From NCBI GenBank assembly GCA_025449555.1, contig JANWJD010000206.1:1-42323 (forward strand): a stretch of 42,323 bases of DNA. The letters run 5' to 3'. The number at the start of each line of letters is the position of its first letter. The first letter of the stretch is position 1. Below the pieces are notes generated by a model, which made no database searches, was not told the DNA's origin, and was given only the letters and a program-made list of their open reading frames with translations. This stretch comes from Chloroflexota bacterium. GTDB lineage: Bacteria > Chloroflexota > UBA5177. The position numbers were made by a program, and so were the translations under genes. Below are positions 1 through 8,402 of this stretch, one piece after another.

Positions 1-29
1 CGATGCACACTCTCCCATCCGATGCTGCA

Positions 30-740
30 CTAGGACAAAGTAGTGGACCGTTCCCGCTGAGCCTCTAAAACCTCCACTGTTCCTGCGGAGGTTCCCACCA
101 CCACCAGGTCGGCCATCCTCAGGAAAAGCCCGTGGTCAACCACTCCGGTCTGGAGCTTGATGGTCTGAGCGACAATCTCGTCGGCTAGATCGATCGGACC
201 GGAAGCATGACAGTCCAGAATGTAATTCCCGTTCGAGGTCGTGTACGTTTCACTCCCTCCCCGTAATTCACAGGTCAGGCCGAGCAACTCCAACCGGTGT
301 CGAGTGGTGGGCCAGCCAAACGTCACGACTTCAACCGGTATCGGCGCCAACTCGCCCAGGCGCTCCACCCGTTTGGTCTCGTCGACGATCACGACAAACC
401 TGCGTGCGGCACTCGCCACTAACTTCTCTCGCATCAGGGCGCCGCCCCGTCCTTTCACCAGATTGAGTTGAGGATCAACTTCATCGGCGCCATCAACGTA
501 GATGTCCAGAAAGCTTCGTTCGTCGAGGCGCCGGAGCGGGATGCCGAACGATTGCGCGATCTCGGCGGTGCGGCCGGAGGTAGGCACGCCGACGAACCTG
601 ATCCCATCGCGAAAGCGAAGTCCGAGCGTTTCCACGGCCATTTCGGCCGTGGTGCCGCTCCCCAAACCGACGGTCATGCCATCAGTTATCAGGCCGGCTG
701 CATACTCAGCCGCCAGGCGCTTCTGTGCATCCAGACTCAT
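30..740 (-). CDS. rpiA: Ribose-5-phosphate isomerase A
   Basis: Interconverts ribose 5-phosphate and ribulose 5-phosphate in the non-oxidative pentose phosphate branch (cytosolic). The 236-residue product has the normal RpiA length and its signatures: phosphate-binding GSGTT at 27-31, DGADE at 83-87, and KGRGG at 96-100 followed by MREK with the catalytic Glu at about 105. The ATG start at 740 has a good GAGGA ribosome site about 8 nt upstream. It is transcribed divergently from the FGGY kinase gene, which begins the plus-strand pentose phosphate operon, so the two transcripts share a very short control region. Identification is firm. Confidence 0.96.
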   Translation of the reverse strand: MSLDAQKRLAAEYAAGLITDGMTVGLGSGTTAEMAVETLGLRFRDGIRFVGVPTSGRTAEIAQSFGIPLRRLDERSFLDIYVDGADEVDPQLNLVKGRGGALMREKLVASAARRFVVIVDETKRVERLGELAPIPVEVVTFGWPTTRHRLELLGLTCELRGGSETYTTSNGNYILDCHASGPIDLADEIVAQTIKLQTGVVDHGLFLRMADLVVVGTSAGTVEVLEAQRERSTTLS

Positions 741-770
741 TCACATGGTCCTCAATGCGTACAGTATAGG
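740..770. promoter_or_regulatory. Putative divergent promoter rpiA / FGGY kinase
   Basis: The short divergent gap contains TACAGTATAGG (760-770). On the minus strand 763-768 reads TATACT, a good -10 for rpiA, but the base positions 17 nt further up do not resemble a -35. On the plus strand TATAGG (765-770) or TACAGT (760-765) could be a -10 with TTCACA (740-745) as a poor -35. If the plus-strand reading is right, transcription starts after the kinase ATG at 745 and translation would begin at the TTG at 787. Confidence 0.35.
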
Positions 771-2289
771 AAAAAGGGAAAGCGCATTGAGGGAGAGCGG
801 AACGGTCCCCAGTGAGGCCGCGCGCGATCCGCTCGTGCTGGCGATTGACGTTGGTACGTCGTCCGTGCGTGCGTTCGTCTACGATATCGACGGCAACCTG
901 GTCGATGGGTGGGGCGCTCGGCGCAAATACGCGGTCCAGACTACCCGAGACGGCGGAGTCGAGATCGCAGCGGAGCCACTCGCTGCCCTGGTGTTCGAGT
1001 GCATCACCGACGCGCTTTCGTCGGCTGGCGAGGGCGCCAAGCGCATCGTAGCGGTCGGCTGCGACACCTTTTGGCACAGCTTGATGGGCCTTCGCGACGA
1101 CCACACCGCTCTCACGCCCGTATATACCTGGGCCGATACACGAAGTGCCACTGCCGCTGACGAGCTGAAACGTCAATTGGACGCGTCGGAAGTGCACCAA
1201 CGCACTGGAGCCGTGCTCCACTCCAGCTACCTGCCGGCCAAACTGAAGTGGCTCGGAACAACTCAGGCTACACTTTTCAAATCGGTTTGCTACTGGATGT
1301 CATTCGGCGAGTATCTGTATGTGCGGCTCTTCGGTGAGCGCCGCGTGAGCATTTCAATGGCGTCGGCGACCGGCATGTTCGATCAACGAACCTGTGACTG
1401 GTATCAACCAGTCCTGCAAGCCATTCAGGTAGAGCAGAGTACGTTGTCGCCCATAACCGAGTATTCGGACGCCATGAAGGATTTGCAGCCGCCGTTTGCC
1501 CGGCGTTGGCCCCAGTTGAACGGGATTCCATGGTACCTGGCGGTGGGCGATGGGGCCGCGAACAACGTCGGCAGCGGCGGATCGACTCCGGATTGGTGGG
1601 TCATCATGGTCGGCACCTCGGGCGCCATGCGGGTGGTCACTGAATCGACCTCTATCGAGGTACCCGCCGGCCTCTGGTCCTATCGGGTCGATCGCCGGCG
1701 AATCATTCAGGGTGGAGCTCTTTCATCCGGCGGCAATATTTTCGCCTGGCTCTCGCAGTCGTTGCACGTGCCTCCGGTCGCTGCATTGGAGCTGGAGCTC
1801 ACTCGCATGGAGCCGGACGGTCACGGTCTAACCGTCTTGCCGTTTCTCGCGGGCGAGCGAAGCCCCGATTGGGATTCTGATGCTCGCGGCGCCATTCTCG
1901 GACTCACCCTCGCCTCCCGGCCGGTGGACATCGTACGCGCCTCACTCGAAGCCATCGCCTATCGCTTCGCCTTGATCGAGCAGCTCCTGCGGAGCGATGC
2001 AACGCCACCGCGCGGTATCATTGGAAGTGGATCGGGGCTGCTCGATTCGCCGGCGTGGATGCAAATTATGTCCGACGTCCTGGCTCAACCGATCGTAACG
2101 TCTGCCGTTCCGGAGGCATCGAGCCGTGGCGCTGCCCTACTGGCGTTCGAAGCGAAGGGGGCTATTGTGAATGTCGCCTCGGTTGAAGCTCCACTTGGCA
2201 CAAAATATTCGCCCGTTGAAGGGCACACTTCGATCTACCGAGACGCCATGAAGCGCCAGAGAGATTTGTACAGAAAGCTCGTTCAGTGA
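745..2289 (+). CDS. FGGY-family sugar kinase, probable gluconokinase
   Basis: ATP-dependent carbohydrate kinase of the FGGY family, about 514 residues as usual. It opens with the phosphate-binding LAIDVGTSS (32-40) and carries the C-terminal ATPase features: a VGTSGAMR stretch, LPFLAGERSPDW (typical of gluconate kinases), and GSGSGLLDSPAWMQIMSDVL. Its position at the head of tal-zwf-opcA-pgl-rpe supports gluconate as substrate, giving 6-phosphogluconate, but xylulose or another sugar cannot be excluded. The reading frame is open upstream to 502 but that part lies antisense within rpiA. The true start is ATG 745 or TTG 787; the TTG has AAAAAGGGA just upstream. Confidence 0.85.
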   Translation: MVLNAYSIGKRESALRESGTVPSEAARDPLVLAIDVGTSSVRAFVYDIDGNLVDGWGARRKYAVQTTRDGGVEIAAEPLAALVFECITDALSSAGEGAKRIVAVGCDTFWHSLMGLRDDHTALTPVYTWADTRSATAADELKRQLDASEVHQRTGAVLHSSYLPAKLKWLGTTQATLFKSVCYWMSFGEYLYVRLFGERRVSISMASATGMFDQRTCDWYQPVLQAIQVEQSTLSPITEYSDAMKDLQPPFARRWPQLNGIPWYLAVGDGAANNVGSGGSTPDWWVIMVGTSGAMRVVTESTSIEVPAGLWSYRVDRRRIIQGGALSSGGNIFAWLSQSLHVPPVAALELELTRMEPDGHGLTVLPFLAGERSPDWDSDARGAILGLTLASRPVDIVRASLEAIAYRFALIEQLLRSDATPPRGIIGSGSGLLDSPAWMQIMSDVLAQPIVTSAVPEASSRGAALLAFEAKGAIVNVASVEAPLGTKYSPVEGHTSIYRDAMKRQRDLYRKLVQ

Positions 2290-2344
2290 TGCGCGATCGC
2301 GTCGAACGAGCCGGACCGACTTCAGTGAAGTAGAGGAGAAGACG

Positions 2345-3523
2345 ATGGCTGAAAATCCCTTGAAGCAACTGAACGCCTGCGGGCAGAGTGTCTGGAACGA
2401 CTTCATTCAGCGCTCATTTGTGAAAGGTGGTGGACTGAGCAAACTGGTGGAGGAGGACGGGATCTCCGGAGTGACCTCGAACCCCACGATCTTCCAGAAG
2501 GCGATCGGTAGCAGCTCCGACTACGATGAGGAACTACGGACCTATGCCTCGCAGGGTGATGACGCCGAAGGAATCTTTAAGAAACTGGCGTCGAACGATA
2601 TCGGCATGGGTGCCGACATTCTGCGGCCCACGTATGATCGCACCAGCGGACAGGATGGATATATCAGCATCGAGGTGTCGCCTGATGCCGCCCACGACAC
2701 GCAGACGACGCTCGAGGACGCGCACTTCTATTGGGAAACCATCCGGCGGCCGAACATCATGATCAAAGTCCCCGCCACTCCAGAAGGACTTCCGGCCATC
2801 GAGCAACTCATTTCCGAGGGCATCAACGTCAATATCACCCTGATCTTTGCCGTGGAGGTGTATCAGGAAGTGATGGAGGCCTACATCCGGGGCCTTGAAC
2901 GGCGCGTCGAGGCCGGCGGCTCGATCGATCGAATCGCGTCCGTGGCATCCTTCTTCGTTAGCCGGGTCGATACGCTGGTCGATCAGTTGCTGGCGGACAA
3001 AGCCAAAAATGCCGACGAAGTGACGCAGGAGCAGCTCAAACGATTGGACGGCAAGGCCGCGATCGCGAACGCCAGGATCGCATACGAATTATTCGAGCAG
3101 GTCTTTGGATCCGATCGCTTCAAGGCACTGGCCGCCAGGGGCGCACGGGTGCAGCGTCCACTCTGGGCCAGTACCAGCACCAAGAATCCAAACTACCCGG
3201 ACACCTACTACGTCACGAATCTGGTCGGGCGCGACACGGTCAACACCATGCCGCCGGAGACGATCGCCGCGGTGCGCGACCACGGCCGGATCGAATGCGA
3301 TACGGTTGTGCAAGGAGTGGATCAGGCGCATGCCGACATTGAGGCGCTCGGTACGGTCGGCATTTCCATGAGAGAGGTAACCGACCAGCTCACGCGTGAG
3401 GGCGTTCAGAAGTTCGCCGACTCGTTGCATGGGCTCTCCGACACCATCGATCAGAAGCTCGCGGCACTGAAGCAGGAAGATCGCCAACCCACAACCGCCG
3501 GGAGCGGACAGGGAGGCGAGTGA
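2345..3523 (+). CDS. tal: Transaldolase
   Basis: Transfers a dihydroxyacetone unit between sedoheptulose 7-phosphate and glyceraldehyde 3-phosphate. The 392-residue protein is the longer transaldolase type seen in actinobacteria and cyanobacteria: SGVTSNPTIFQKAI near 41-54, PNIMIKVPAT with the Schiff-base Lys at 141, and NVNITLIFAVEVYQEVMEAY. There is no fused glucose-6-phosphate isomerase domain, which occurs in some relatives. The ATG has a strong GAGGAGAA ribosome site. It lies 55 bp after the FGGY kinase and 88 bp before zwf, in the same operon direction. The polar Gln/Gly-rich C-terminus (last ~20 residues) looks disordered. Confidence 0.95.
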   Translation: MAENPLKQLNACGQSVWNDFIQRSFVKGGGLSKLVEEDGISGVTSNPTIFQKAIGSSSDYDEELRTYASQGDDAEGIFKKLASNDIGMGADILRPTYDRTSGQDGYISIEVSPDAAHDTQTTLEDAHFYWETIRRPNIMIKVPATPEGLPAIEQLISEGINVNITLIFAVEVYQEVMEAYIRGLERRVEAGGSIDRIASVASFFVSRVDTLVDQLLADKAKNADEVTQEQLKRLDGKAAIANARIAYELFEQVFGSDRFKALAARGARVQRPLWASTSTKNPNYPDTYYVTNLVGRDTVNTMPPETIAAVRDHGRIECDTVVQGVDQAHADIEALGTVGISMREVTDQLTREGVQKFADSLHGLSDTIDQKLAALKQEDRQPTTAGSGQGGE

Positions 3524-3611
3524 CTTCAACTCTCAGCATGCCCGCGTCATTGCGTCGTCCCTCCCTTAGTCGGCGCGGTGACGCGGTTCGGAGACGGGCG
3601 GTTGGCTTGAC

Positions 3612-5162
3612 ATGGTAGCGACCGTTCAGGAAAACCCACTGCGCAAGGGCATGCAGCTCCACCGCACGCCGGAGCCGTGTGCCATGATTATCATGGGCGC
3701 TACCGGTGACCTGGCACACCGCAAGCTCATCCCGTCGCTCTACAACCTGGAAGTCGACCACCTCCTTCCGCACGGGTTTGCCGTGGTCGGATTCGCCCGT
3801 GCCAACGACGGTGGAGATGTCGCTTTTCGTGAAGACATGTGCGCCGCGGTCGACCAATACTCTCGCTACGCTCCCGTGGCAGGGGAAGTCTGGGACAGCT
3901 TCGCCGAAGGGCTCTTCTTCCAGCCGGCAGAATTCGACGACATCGAGTCCTATCGCAAATTGGCTGAGACGCTGCGAAGGGTCGATGTTGAACGCGGTAC
4001 GCAGGGGAATCACGTGTTCTACCTGGCCGTCCCGCCAACTGCAGTAGCCACCATTTCAAAAATGCTTGGCGCAGTCGGTCTGGTGACCAAGCACGCTAAT
4101 GGTGAGCGATGGACTCGCATCGTGATAGAGAAGCCGTTCGGTCGTGATCTGCAGGGGGCCAGGGCACTCAATTCCCAGTTGTTGAAAGTGTTCCACGAGG
4201 AACAGATCTACCGGATCGATCACTACCTCGGCAAAGAAACGGTCCAGAACATCCTGGTCTTCCGTTTCGCCAACGGGCTCTTCGAGCCCATCTGGAACCG
4301 CCGCTATGTGGATAACGTGCAGATCACGGTAGCGGAAGAAATCGGAATTGCGCATCGCGGAGGCTACTACGAAACCGCCGGTGCCTTGCGAGACATGGTC
4401 CAGAGCCACATGCTGCAACTCCTGTCCTTGACCGCCATGGATCCCCCCGTGGCGCTAGACGCCGACGCCGTGCGCGATGAAAAAGTCAAAGTCCTGCGCG
4501 CGATTGAAAAGTACAGCCCGCACGATGTGGACCGAAATGCAGTGCGAGGGCAGTATGCGCCGGGTTGGGTCGGTGGCAGAGAGGTCCGTGGCTATCGCCA
4601 GGAAGAGGGCATGGATCCGGAGTCCACGACCGAGACGTACGCCGCCATGAAACTCTATGTCGACAGTTGGAGGTGGGCCGGAGTCCCCTTCTTCTTACGC
4701 CACGGGAAACGACTTCCAAAACGAGAGACGGAAATCGCGATTACGTTTAAGCGCGCCCCGCTCGCGTTGTTTCAGGACGCTGACTCAGATGCCATGGGTC
4801 CCAACGTCCTGGCCATGAGGATCCAGCCCGACGAAGGAATGTCGCTTCGAATCATGGCAAAGATTCCAGGTCAGGGCATTCAAATTCAGCCGGTTCACAT
4901 GGACTTTTTGTACGGTGCGGCCTTCAGCCAGCAGTCCCCAGATGCGTACGAACGCCTCCTCCTCGACATCATGCTGGGTGACTCGACTCTATTCACGCGT
5001 CGGGATGAAGTTGAGGCCCAGTGGACGATCGTGGACCCGATTCTCCGCGCTTGGGAACAGGATCCGCCCCCGGACTTCCCTAACTACGAAGCCGGAGCGT
5101 GGGGGCCGCGCGCCGCGATTGATCTGGTTCAACGGGATAAATGCTACTGGCGGCAGGTGTGA
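3612..5162 (+). CDS. zwf: Glucose-6-phosphate 1-dehydrogenase
   Basis: First step of the oxidative pentose phosphate pathway: glucose 6-phosphate plus NAD(P)+ to 6-phosphogluconolactone. The 516-residue product has the dinucleotide-binding GATGDLA (29-35), EKPFG (173-177) and the active-site RIDHYLGKE (201-209), all intact. The start at ATG 3612 is not well supported by a ribosome site; it agrees with the position of the Rossmann motif, and ATG 3654 would still leave the motif whole. It is followed 2 bp later by opcA, the assembly factor that often accompanies Zwf in cyanobacteria and actinobacteria. Confidence 0.96.
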   Translation: MVATVQENPLRKGMQLHRTPEPCAMIIMGATGDLAHRKLIPSLYNLEVDHLLPHGFAVVGFARANDGGDVAFREDMCAAVDQYSRYAPVAGEVWDSFAEGLFFQPAEFDDIESYRKLAETLRRVDVERGTQGNHVFYLAVPPTAVATISKMLGAVGLVTKHANGERWTRIVIEKPFGRDLQGARALNSQLLKVFHEEQIYRIDHYLGKETVQNILVFRFANGLFEPIWNRRYVDNVQITVAEEIGIAHRGGYYETAGALRDMVQSHMLQLLSLTAMDPPVALDADAVRDEKVKVLRAIEKYSPHDVDRNAVRGQYAPGWVGGREVRGYRQEEGMDPESTTETYAAMKLYVDSWRWAGVPFFLRHGKRLPKRETEIAITFKRAPLALFQDADSDAMGPNVLAMRIQPDEGMSLRIMAKIPGQGIQIQPVHMDFLYGAAFSQQSPDAYERLLLDIMLGDSTLFTRRDEVEAQWTIVDPILRAWEQDPPPDFPNYEAGAWGPRAAIDLVQRDKCYWRQV

Positions 5163-5164
5163 CC

Positions 5165-6334
5165 GTGTCGAAAATGCCGGCCTCAGTCTCGCACACGCTT
5201 CAATGGTCAGGAGATGATGTCGATCTCACGACCGTGGATCACCAGATCAACGAATTGCGCAAGGATCTCTCGCGCCGGCTGGACGACGTTTCTCCGGTCG
5301 TCACGCACGTGTTCAATCTGGTGGTCTACACCGATTCCGTCGATCTGGCCGAACAAGTGGCCGCTGACCTCGCCTCGGTGTCGCGCCGGCATCCATCACG
5401 TGCCATTATCTTGATCGCAGATCGCTGGCACCCAGAATCTCCGATCGATGCGGAGGTACGTTTGATGTGTGCCGCCGGAACAGGTGGAGGTCCTCCGCTC
5501 TGTTTCGAGCAAGTGTTCGTCAAAGTGCAAGGGCGAGCGGCCGATCACCTCGCCAGCGTCGTCGTGCCGTTACTGATGCCCGAAGTGCCCACCTATCTTT
5601 GGTGGCCCGGTCAACCGCTGTTTGGACATCGCCTCTTCCACCGACTCCTCGCCTCGGCCGATCAACTCGTCATCGACTCCGGTCAGTTCCGATCTCCGGG
5701 CGACGGCTTGAACGACCTGGCTCGCCTTTGTACCGGTCGCTACGGCGTGCATGACATTAACTGGGGGAGGCTCAAACCGTGGCGAGAAATCATCGCCCAG
5801 TTCTTCGATGCGCCTCAACTCGCACCATACGCCTACGCCATCAAATCCATCTCCATCGTCTTTGGCCAGGGCGGAGGTGACTACGGCAAGAGCACCGCTG
5901 GATTGTTATTGATGCTGGGCTGGGTCGCCTCGGAGTTGGGCATGGAGCCGGAGACCACACTCGACACCGTCGCGACCCGCGACGTCAGCCTCTCACTCTT
6001 GCAGGGCAATTCTCTGATCGACATCGACGTCAACTTCCGTGATGTGGGGGTGAAATTGGGAGGCAGGCTCATGAGCATCGAATTGAACGCGCAGACCCGA
6101 GATGGACCGGAAGCCCTCTTCTACGTGAGACGATCCTCCGATCTCCTGCATGCGCATGTGAGTATGCGAGTGGGTACGGACAGTGAGATCAAGCGGGTCG
6201 TCGCTCTTGACATAAAAGAGGACCCGGTGTTGCTCGCCGACGAGCTGGCAGCCGCCGGACACGACCATTTGTACGAGCGGGTCGTTGAAATGGCCGCGCG
6301 GATCGCTGGCCGGGAAGTATGGTTGCCCGAATGA
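5165..6334 (+). CDS. opcA: OpcA, glucose-6-phosphate dehydrogenase assembly/allosteric factor
   Basis: About 389 residues, matching OpcA by overall length, internal motifs such as PTYLWWPGQP and DINWGRLKPWREIIAQFFD, and position between zwf and pgl. In cyanobacteria OpcA activates and oligomerises Zwf; presence here implies redox or oligomerisation control of Zwf, which is inference. Start chosen as GTG 5165, three bases after the zwf stop. ATG 5174 is an alternative; a further in-frame ATG at 5141 lies inside zwf and is less likely. The last bases overlap pgl in an ATGA junction. Confidence 0.9.
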   Translation: MSKMPASVSHTLQWSGDDVDLTTVDHQINELRKDLSRRLDDVSPVVTHVFNLVVYTDSVDLAEQVAADLASVSRRHPSRAIILIADRWHPESPIDAEVRLMCAAGTGGGPPLCFEQVFVKVQGRAADHLASVVVPLLMPEVPTYLWWPGQPLFGHRLFHRLLASADQLVIDSGQFRSPGDGLNDLARLCTGRYGVHDINWGRLKPWREIIAQFFDAPQLAPYAYAIKSISIVFGQGGGDYGKSTAGLLLMLGWVASELGMEPETTLDTVATRDVSLSLLQGNSLIDIDVNFRDVGVKLGGRLMSIELNAQTRDGPEALFYVRRSSDLLHAHVSMRVGTDSEIKRVVALDIKEDPVLLADELAAAGHDHLYERVVEMAARIAGREVWLPE

Positions 6335-7119
6335 CGTTGCAAGTCGAATTGGTCGAGCTCGGAACTCCTGACGACCTGGCTCGTGAGGCATCGCTCCGCT
6401 TCGTGGAAACCGCACAGGCTGCGATCGCGGCGCATGGGGCATTCTCGGTCGCCCTCTCTGGTGGCAGCACGCCGCGCGCTATGTATACACGTCTCGCGGC
6501 GCGTCCGCTCCGCGACCGTCTCGATTGGTCCCGGGTGCAGGTGTTCTTTTCGGATGAGCGATTTGTCCCGCCCGACTCGCCGGAGAGCAACTTCCACACG
6601 GCGAAAGTGAACCTGTTCGACCACGTGCCGATACCTGAAGAACACATCCATGCGTACAAGACCGTCGATGTCTCGCCCGAAGAGGCGGCGTTACAGTATG
6701 AGCAAAGGATTCAACGGGTTCTCAAAGCCGAAGTTGAGGGCGTGCCGAATTTCGATCTCATCCTGCTTGGCATGGGCCCGGATGGACACACGGCATCTCT
6801 GTTTCCTGACACCGAGGCACTCCGGGTCCAGGATCGTTTCGTCGCGGCTAATCACGTCCCGAAGTTGGACGCCTGGCGCCTCACCTTTACTTATCCCATG
6901 ATCAACGCCGGTCGCATTGTGATGTTTCTCGTCCAGGGCGACGACAAAAAGGAGCGGGTGCGCGAAGTTTTGGGTGGTGCGTCGCCCCTACCGGCGGCGG
7001 GTGTGCAACCGTCGGATGGTCGGCTGGTGTGGCTGCTCGATGCCGCCGCGTCTGCTGAATTCGATGCCGACCAGCGCGGAATCCAGATCGCCATCTCTGA
7101 CCCTCTGCCGCATGAGTGA
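6331..7119 (+). CDS. pgl: 6-phosphogluconolactonase (DevB type)
   Basis: Hydrolyses 6-phosphogluconolactone to 6-phosphogluconate. The 262-residue product shows the DevB/glucosamine-6-phosphate-isomerase-like fold signatures: VALSGGSTPRAMY, VQVFFSDERFVPPDSPESNF and DLILLGMGPDGHTASLFP. Start taken at ATG 6331, which forms ATGA with the opcA stop and implies translational coupling; ATG 6319, four codons earlier, is possible and sits closer to a GGGAAG. Its stop overlaps the start of rpe. Confidence 0.94.
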   Translation: MTLQVELVELGTPDDLAREASLRFVETAQAAIAAHGAFSVALSGGSTPRAMYTRLAARPLRDRLDWSRVQVFFSDERFVPPDSPESNFHTAKVNLFDHVPIPEEHIHAYKTVDVSPEEAALQYEQRIQRVLKAEVEGVPNFDLILLGMGPDGHTASLFPDTEALRVQDRFVAANHVPKLDAWRLTFTYPMINAGRIVMFLVQGDDKKERVREVLGGASPLPAAGVQPSDGRLVWLLDAAASAEFDADQRGIQIAISDPLPHE

Positions 7120-7825
7120 GCAGCGATTGAGAGTCTCCTCGGCGCGCATCCAGATCGCTCCATCGATTCTGGCGAGCGATTTCCTTCATCTGGGTGATGC
7201 GGTAAAGGCTGCGGAAAATGCGGGCGCCGACCGACTCCACCTGGACGTCATGGATGGACGATTCGTGCCGAACATCACGATCGGACAGCCGATTGTCCAG
7301 GCCATTCGCTCGGCCACTCATCTCATGCTCGAAACCCATCTCATGATCGTCGAACCGGAGCGCTACATCGAAGATTTTCAGCGTGCTGGAGCGAATCTAA
7401 TCATCGTGCACCAGGAAGTCTCACCACACCTCTATCGCACACTGCAACTCATCCGCGATTCGGGCGCTCGGTCAGGGGTCGCAATCAACCCTGGAACTCC
7501 CTGGGAGTCCGTGCGCGACGTGTTGCCGGTGACCGACCTGGTGCTCGTGATGACCGTGAATCCTGGGTTTGGCGGGCAACGTTTCCTCTCGGATATGCTT
7601 CCCAAGATTCGTGCGGTGCGTGCTGAACTGGATCGTCGGGGATTGGGAACGGAGCTCGAGGTGGACGGCGGGGTGGACCTCAGTACCATCGGTCAGGTCG
7701 TGACGGCGGGCGCGCGCGTGACCGTCGCCGGGACCTCGGTGTATCGGTCACGGGAAGGAGTGGAACATGCGGTGCGCGAACTGCGCACACTCGCCGAAGG
7801 TGCGCTGCCCGTCGGCTCCGCCTGA
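7112..7825 (+). CDS. rpe: Ribulose-phosphate 3-epimerase
   Basis: Interconverts ribulose 5-phosphate and xylulose 5-phosphate. The 237-residue TIM-barrel protein has IAPSILASDF with the catalytic Asp, LHLDVMDGRFVPNI, HLMI, VMTVNPGFGGQRF and VDGGV, the full set of metal- and phosphate-binding motifs. The frame is open upstream into pgl, but the ATG at 7112 is the proper start, overlapping the last 8 bases of pgl. It is the last gene of the pentose phosphate operon; a GCCGG/CCGGC hairpin near 7883-7903 lacks a T-run and is not a convincing terminator. Confidence 0.95.
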   Translation: MSEQRLRVSSARIQIAPSILASDFLHLGDAVKAAENAGADRLHLDVMDGRFVPNITIGQPIVQAIRSATHLMLETHLMIVEPERYIEDFQRAGANLIIVHQEVSPHLYRTLQLIRDSGARSGVAINPGTPWESVRDVLPVTDLVLVMTVNPGFGGQRFLSDMLPKIRAVRAELDRRGLGTELEVDGGVDLSTIGQVVTAGARVTVAGTSVYRSREGVEHAVRELRTLAEGALPVGSA

Positions 7826-8055
7826 ACTGCCGGCGTGCCGCCCCTCGGCTGGAGTTGTTTACTGAGATACAGAGGAGGTCGTAGGCCGGTCGCTCCGTCG
7901 CCGGCTCGCTCGTGATTTCTCTCCTTTTGCGCAAATGACGTAGGATGCGCGGTGCGCCTCGGAACGGTCTAGTACCAAGAGCATTTGGCGCGCAACAGTT
8001 TTCATTACTCGGGGCAGTGTTGAGCAATCATGGTAGGGTGTAAGAGGGGAGTACA

Positions 8056-8307
8056 ATGCTGAAATTGGTACTATTGACTATGGGTGTCGCCGTCGGTGCC
8101 GCCGGTACAACGGCCTGGCTACTTTCCGAGCCCGGCTCATCCGGACTTACAGGAACTCCTCTGCCGGAACGGCTGGAAGAGGTCAAACGGCGTCTCAATG
8201 CCGCCCTGGCTGACGGCGCGAAAGCCGGCGAGGAAACCGAGAATCGTGTTCGGCACGAGTTCGAGACCTACCGGAGTCACCCCGATCGTCCTGGCGCCTC
8301 GTCCTGA
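8056..8307 (+). CDS. Small single-span membrane protein, unknown function
   Basis: An 83-residue product with an N-terminal hydrophobic span at about residues 3-23 (LVLLTMGVAVGAAGTTAW), then a charged, probably helical segment (PERLEEVKRRLNAAL...). This layout resembles YtxH-like or other small membrane-anchored coil proteins, but I do not recognise a family. A GAGGGGAG ribosome site 5 nt before the ATG makes it a believable gene. It stands alone between rpe (231 bp upstream) and alaS (95 bp downstream). The 230-bp gap before it shows no convincing promoter; TGGTAGGGT at 8032-8040 is at best a weak extended -10. Confidence 0.65.
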   Translation: MLKLVLLTMGVAVGAAGTTAWLLSEPGSSGLTGTPLPERLEEVKRRLNAALADGAKAGEETENRVRHEFETYRSHPDRPGASS

Positions 8308-8354
8308 CCGAGGCGTGCCCGCTATCAAAGTCGAACGCTCGCCGGGGCTCAGTC

Positions 8355-8363
8355 TGGTAGAAT
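8355..8363 (+). promoter_or_regulatory. Extended -10 promoter element for alaS
   Basis: TGGTAGAAT fits the extended -10 form TGnTAnnnT; no good -35 lies 16-18 bp upstream. Transcription from here would start near 8370 and leave a leader of about 33 nt before the alaS GTG, too short for a T-box riboswitch. Confidence 0.5.
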
Positions 8364-8402
8364 CTCCCCGAGTTAATTCGGCCCACCATCGGAGCTGTCC
8401 CT

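Noticed and set aside
502-744. Upstream extension of the FGGY kinase reading frame.
   Set aside because: It lies antisense inside rpiA and encodes an Arg/Ser/Pro-rich low-sense peptide; the kinase motif begins only after 787.
3607-3612. TTGACA at the zwf start, considered as a -35 box.
   Set aside because: No -10-like hexamer lies 16-18 bp downstream, and it would start transcription inside zwf.
7883-7903. GCCGG/CCGGC hairpin after rpe, considered as a terminator.
   Set aside because: Five-bp stem, 11-nt loop, and no T-run behind it.
8364-8402. T-box or other aminoacyl-tRNA-sensing leader before alaS.
   Set aside because: The leader from the extended -10 is only about 33 nt and shows no T-box sequence.
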